From NCBI GenBank assembly GCA_036350795.1, contig JAZBNV010000083.1, positions 1-9,124 on the forward strand: 9,124 nt of DNA. The letters run 5' to 3'. Under the pieces are notes generated by a model. The model was not told the DNA's origin and made no database searches. It saw only the letters and a list, made by a program, of their open reading frames with translations. This stretch comes from JAUVKT01 sp036350795 (GTDB taxonomy: Bacteria > Bacteroidota > Bacteroidia > Bacteroidales > VadinHA17). The position numbers were made by a program, and so were the translations under genes. Positions 6,595 to 9,124 of this stretch are shown here, one piece after another (within the stretch, counting starts at the first letter, position 1; every line of letters begins with the position of its first letter).

Positions 6595-6876
6595 ATGGAG
6601 GAGTTAATCCTTTTGAGGAGCAAAGTAAGGGACTTGATTAATGCTTATGCTGGACTTGGGGAGGAACTTGACAAAGTACGGCAGGAGAAGGAGAAGTTAG
6701 CTGTTGAACTTAAGCGGAGGGAGAAGGAAATCGATGATTTAAAGAAGGAAGTAAACAAGGTAGAGTTATCCGGGGCGATACTAGGCGACGGGGAGAAATC
6801 CCGGGAGGCGAAGAAACGGATAAATGATTTAGTGCGGGAAATAGACAATTGTATTGCTCTTTTAAATAATATATAA
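6595..6876 (+). CDS. Small coiled-coil protein upstream of ZapA
   Basis: This encodes 93 residues from ATG 6595. The frame stays open 15 codons further back, but that stretch overlaps the promoter -7 box. The protein has no signal peptide. Residues from about 5 to 58 are rich in charged heptads (Glu, Lys, Arg with Leu and Val), predicting a long coiled coil. After a short glycine-containing break (AILGDGEKS) comes a second helix, REAKKRINDLVREIDNCIALLNNI. This ending recalls small conserved proteins found before zapA in Bacteroidota (from memory). The stop is 2 bp from the zapA start, so the two are almost certainly co-transcribed and translationally coupled. I infer a division-related, ZapB-like role as partner of ZapA from context and shape only; there is no direct sequence proof. 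Confidence 0.8.
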   Translation: MEELILLRSKVRDLINAYAGLGEELDKVRQEKEKLAVELKRREKEIDDLKKEVNKVELSGAILGDGEKSREAKKRINDLVREIDNCIALLNNI

Positions 6877-6878
6877 GG

Positions 6879-7172
6879 ATGGATGATAAGCTCTCGATCA
6901 GGATTAATGTGGCCGACAGGTATTATCCATTAAAAATTGACAGAAGCGACGAGGAGGATATCCGAAAAGCTGCAAGGATGATAAATGAGAAGATCCTGCA
7001 GTACAAACAAAAGTATGTTGATAAGGATATCCAGGATTTTCTGGCCATGGCATCGCTGCAATATGTGATAAAGATGCTGGAACTGGAAAAACAAAGAAAG
7101 AGCACAGATCTTTCAGAATCGCTTAAAGAACTTACATCTCAGATTGATGAAGTTCTTACAGTTAAGGAGTAA
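6879..7172 (+). CDS. zapA: Cell division protein ZapA
   Basis: This encodes 97 residues, normal for the family. The N-terminal globular part has the ZapA pattern: short beta strands (LSIRINVADRYYPLKID), then the acidic DRSDEEDIRKAARMINEKI helix with the conserved Ala-Ala-x-x-Ile/Leu-Asn segment. The C-terminal helix (about 47-95, with DFLAMASLQYVIKMLELEKQ) forms the tetramer coiled coil in known ZapA. ZapA is cytosolic, binds FtsZ and bundles its filaments at the division site. The start ATG has AGGA-like bases overlapping the upstream stop. The gene order coiled coil, zapA, RNA gene, rny supports the call. After the stop there is no clear terminator before the next promoter at 7198, so some transcripts may read into the RNA gene. 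Confidence 0.9.
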   Translation: MDDKLSIRINVADRYYPLKIDRSDEEDIRKAARMINEKILQYKQKYVDKDIQDFLAMASLQYVIKMLELEKQRKSTDLSESLKELTSQIDEVLTVKE

Positions 7173-7197
7173 TGACGTTCTTTAAAATATAATGTAA

Positions 7198-7227
7198 TTG
7201 CCCGCATTGTTTCTTCATTCATTTTTG
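7198..7227 (+). promoter_or_regulatory. Promoter of the 6S-like RNA
   Basis: TTG (7198-7200), exactly 19 bases, then CATTTTTG (7220-7227) matches the TTG-N19-TAnnTTTG pattern with one mismatch in the -7 box. The expected transcript start, about 6 bases after the box, falls near 7233, exactly where the first strand of the long closing stem of the RNA begins. No open reading frame starts within the following 150 bases. Confidence 0.6.
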
Positions 7228-7232
7228 AAACT

Positions 7233-7378
7233 CAACACTTTAAAAATTGGAGTGTAGCTTAAATTGAACAGGAAAGGCCTCATTCCCGCTTGCCGGGAAT
7301 CCCGGGAAACCGGGACAGTGGAATTCCGACGCAAATTAGCAGCTCCTTCCATAATAAGATGGGGTTTTTAAAAAGTTG
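7233..7378 (+). ncRNA. ssrS: Structured non-coding RNA, probable 6S RNA
   Basis: The 245-bp gap between zapA and rny holds no gene but is rich in structure. The predicted 5' end (CAAC, then TTTAAAAA at 7239-7246) pairs with the 3' end (TTTTTAAA at 7365-7372, then GTTG at 7375-7378). GGAG (7249-7252) can pair with CTCC (7343-7346), leaving about 18 unpaired bases on the 3' side as a bubble. Inside are two perfect hairpins: ATTCCCG/CGGGAAT (7282-7300) and TCCCGG/CCGGGA capped by a GAAA tetraloop (7300-7315). A T run at 7394-7400 could end transcription. A long rod with an open bubble, its own promoter and a place next to zapA (as in proteobacteria, where ssrS follows zapA) all suggest 6S RNA, the RNA that mimics an open promoter and sequesters the main RNA polymerase. 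The family was recognised by position and shape, not by a covariance-model match. A cis-acting leader of rny is the main alternative. Confidence 0.55.
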
Positions 7379-7417
7379 GAGAAATTTTGCGGGTTTTTTT
7401 ATTTAATAAACAGATAT

Positions 7418-8986
7418 ATGATACATTTAATCGTAGCCAGAATAACCATGGGATTGCCTGATCTGCTGGTTTGTGCTGGAATATTCGTAGTGGGATCAGG
7501 ATTATCCTACTTTATATGGCAGGGCTTGCTCAGAACCAAGAGCAGAAGAATACTGAGCGATGCTGAGGCCGAAGCTGAAGTAATGAAAAAGGAAAAAATA
7601 CTCCAGGCCAAGGAGAAGTTCTTTCAGCTTAAATCGGAGCATGAAAAGCATATAGGAGAAAGAAACAGCAAGGTTGCGCAGGCCGAAAACAGGATAAAGC
7701 AGAAAGAGATGACTCTTTCGCAGAAGATCGAGGAAAACCAGCGCAGGCATAATGAAATAAATGCTGTAAGAGAAAATCTATCCAGCCAGCTGGATCTTGT
7801 TGAAAAGAAAAATGAGGAGCTCCAGAAATTACATAAGCAGCAGGTAGAGCAACTTGAGGCTATATCGGGGCTTTCTGCAGAAGAAGCCCGTCAGCAGCTA
7901 ATAGAATCGCTTAAGGAAGAGGCCAGAACAGAGGCGATGTCCTTTATAAACGAAATAATCGACGAGGCAAAGATGACTGCCAATAAGGAGGCTAAGCGAA
8001 TAGTTGTTCAAACCATACAAAGAGTGGCCACCGAAGTAGCAGTTGAAAACTCTGTAACGGTGTTCCATATCGAATCGGATGAGATAAAGGGCAGGATAAT
8101 CGGTCGCGAAGGTCGCAATATCAGAGCCCTTGAAGCTGCTACAGGAGTTGAAATAATAGTGGATGATACACCCGAAGCAATAGTATTATCTGCATTTGAT
8201 CCTGTTAGACGTGAGATTGCAAGGCTTGCACTGCACCAGCTTGTGTCGGATGGCCGGATCCACCCTGCCAGAATTGAAGAAGTGGTTGAAAAAACACAGA
8301 AACAAATAGAAGAAGAGCTTGTCGAGACAGGAAAGAGAACTGCCATCGATCTGGGTATTCATGGTCTGCATCCTGAACTGATACGCCTGGTAGGTAAAAT
8401 GAAATACAGATCCTCCTACGGACAAAACCTGCTTCAGCACTCCCGCGAAGTTGCAAATCTTTGTTCTATAATGGCCGCCGAACTGGGTCTTAACCCGAAA
8501 CTTGCAAAGAGGGCAGGCTTGTTGCACGACCTTGGAAAGGTGTCGGACGAAGAACCGGAATTACCGCACGCAGTATACGGAATGAAACTTGCAGAAAAAT
8601 TCAAGGAGAAACCTGAAGTTTATAATGCAATAGGAGCCCACCACGACGAAGTTGAAATGACCTCGTTGATTGCACCTATTGTACAGGTTTGCGATGCTAT
8701 TTCAGGAGCAAGACCAGGGGCCAGGAGAGAGGTTGTTGAACTCTATATCAAAAGGCTTAAAGAGCTTGAATCGATAGCCCTTCAATATCCGGGTGTTCTT
8801 AAGACCTATGCCATACAGGCAGGCAGGGAGCTCAGGGTGATTGTGGGTGCCGACTCTGTAACAGATAAGGATGCCGAAAATCTTTCTGCAGAAATTGCAC
8901 GTAAGATACAGGATGAAATGACTTACCCGGGACAGGTTAAGATAACCGTGATAAGAGAAACAAGAGCAGTTAATTACGCCAAATAG
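7418..8986 (+). CDS. rny: Ribonuclease Y
   Basis: RNase Y is a membrane-anchored endoribonuclease that starts decay of many mRNAs. From ATG 7418 the protein is 522 residues. An N-terminal membrane segment (about 13-34) is followed by a long charged coiled coil to about residue 170. The KH domain carries GRIIGREGRN (225-234, with the GxxG loop), and the HD domain carries H370-D371 in LLHDLGK plus H408-H409-D410 in GAHHDE. The C-terminus (QVKITVIRETRAVNYAK) is typical. The match to Bacteroidales RNase Y is strong throughout. ATG 7448 (512 residues) is an equally good start and better matches the usual short distance to the membrane segment. The TTG at 7376 is unlikely because it lies in the 3' stem of the RNA gene. 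No clear promoter is seen between that RNA and the start. The TAG stop lies within a palindromic repeat motif. Confidence 0.96.
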   Translation: MIHLIVARITMGLPDLLVCAGIFVVGSGLSYFIWQGLLRTKSRRILSDAEAEAEVMKKEKILQAKEKFFQLKSEHEKHIGERNSKVAQAENRIKQKEMTLSQKIEENQRRHNEINAVRENLSSQLDLVEKKNEELQKLHKQQVEQLEAISGLSAEEARQQLIESLKEEARTEAMSFINEIIDEAKMTANKEAKRIVVQTIQRVATEVAVENSVTVFHIESDEIKGRIIGREGRNIRALEAATGVEIIVDDTPEAIVLSAFDPVRREIARLALHQLVSDGRIHPARIEEVVEKTQKQIEEELVETGKRTAIDLGIHGLHPELIRLVGKMKYRSSYGQNLLQHSREVANLCSIMAAELGLNPKLAKRAGLLHDLGKVSDEEPELPHAVYGMKLAEKFKEKPEVYNAIGAHHDEVEMTSLIAPIVQVCDAISGARPGARREVVELYIKRLKELESIALQYPGVLKTYAIQAGRELRVIVGADSVTDKDAENLSAEIARKIQDEMTYPGQVKITVIRETRAVNYAK

Positions 8987-8999
8987 GAACGCAATTTGG
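8984..8999. repeat. Truncated repeat copy overlapping the rny stop codon
   Basis: TAGGAACGCAAT (8984-8995) is identical to the first 12 bases of the 55-bp unit that follows, and its first three bases are the rny stop codon. Four further bases (TTGG) separate it from the first full unit. The rny C-terminus before it looks intact, so the repeat meets the gene exactly at its end. Confidence 0.85.
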
Positions 9000-9124
9000 T
9001 AGGAACGCAATGCCTTGCGTTCCTAATTTAAGACAAACCTGCTAAGTTCCGATGTAGGAACGCAATGCCTTGCGTTCCTAATTTAAGACAAACCTGCTAA
9101 GTTCCGATGTAGGAACGCAATGCA
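9000..9124. repeat. 55-bp tandem repeat, each unit with an 11-bp-stem palindrome
   Basis: Two identical 55-bp units (9000-9054 and 9055-9109) are followed by the first 15 bases of a third (9110-9124), cut by the window edge. Each unit starts with a hairpin: TAGGAACGCAA, loop TGCC, TTGCGTTCCTA (9000-9025 and 9055-9080), a perfect 11-bp stem. A 29-base linker follows, identical in both units. The third copy reads TGCA where the others have TGCC. The linker encodes nothing evident. The hairpins could terminate rny transcription and protect its 3' end; the right boundary and copy number are unknown. The palindrome type resembles REP-like intergenic sequences. Confidence 0.95.

Noticed and set aside
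7376..7417. TTG start giving a longer RNase Y
   Set aside because: The extension overlaps the 3' strand of the RNA gene's closing stem and its T run, and adds residues not expected before the membrane segment.
8008..9010. Several antisense frames of 80-113 residues under rny
   Set aside because: They mirror the strongly conserved rny coding sequence, have no homologous motifs and no promoter.
9000..9124. CRISPR-like regular spacing of a 26-base palindrome and 29-base intervals
   Set aside because: The intervals between palindromes are identical to each other, so there are no spacers; this is an ordinary tandem repeat, and no cas gene is present.

Overview
The window looks like chromosomal DNA of a member of the Bacteroidota, most likely Bacteroidales or a close relative. 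Three things support this. RNase Y, ZapA and the small coiled-coil protein upstream of it read like the Bacteroidales versions. Several promoters match the phylum-specific pattern (TTTG, about 19 bp, TAnnTTTG). Shine-Dalgarno sequences are mostly absent. Base composition is moderate and even, and no transposase, phage or conjugation gene is visible. The genes are mainly housekeeping and envelope functions; the unusual content lies between them.

Layout. Positions 1-840 hold the 3' part of a secreted-type M28 zinc peptidase. A nested inverted repeat (858-998) separates it from a convergent C69-family dipeptidase (1034-2722, minus) with a signal peptide. Upstream of the dipeptidase, 2777-2985 is a patchwork of four short tandem-repeat types (two of 8 bp, two of 7 bp). 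It ends 4 bp from the stop codon of cutC (2990-3739, minus). A short divergent promoter region leads to a sugar-phosphate nucleotidylyltransferase-like gene (3845-4753, plus). That gene runs tail to tail, with a 2-bp gap, into an exported M23/LytM peptidase (4756-6453, minus).

A second divergent region (6454-6594) carries two textbook Bacteroidota promoters back to back. The plus-strand one drives a two-gene unit: a 93-residue coiled-coil protein and zapA. A separate promoter after zapA precedes a structured non-coding RNA candidate (about 7233-7378), best explained as a 6S-like RNA. It is followed by rny (RNase Y, 7418-8986). The rny stop codon lies inside the first, truncated copy of a palindromic repeat, which continues as a 55-bp tandem array to the right edge.

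How the genes relate. The right half is a cell-division and RNA-metabolism cluster: coiled-coil partner, ZapA, putative 6S RNA, RNase Y. The exported M23 peptidase, on the opposite side of the shared promoter region, would act on peptidoglycan. The left half holds two exported peptidases plus two cytosolic proteins with no obvious shared pathway. I found no clear new defence or mobile system. The best candidates for something undescribed are the four-part repeat patchwork with a G-quadruplex-capable transcript strand, the 55-bp palindrome array fused to the rny stop codon, and the 6S-like RNA.
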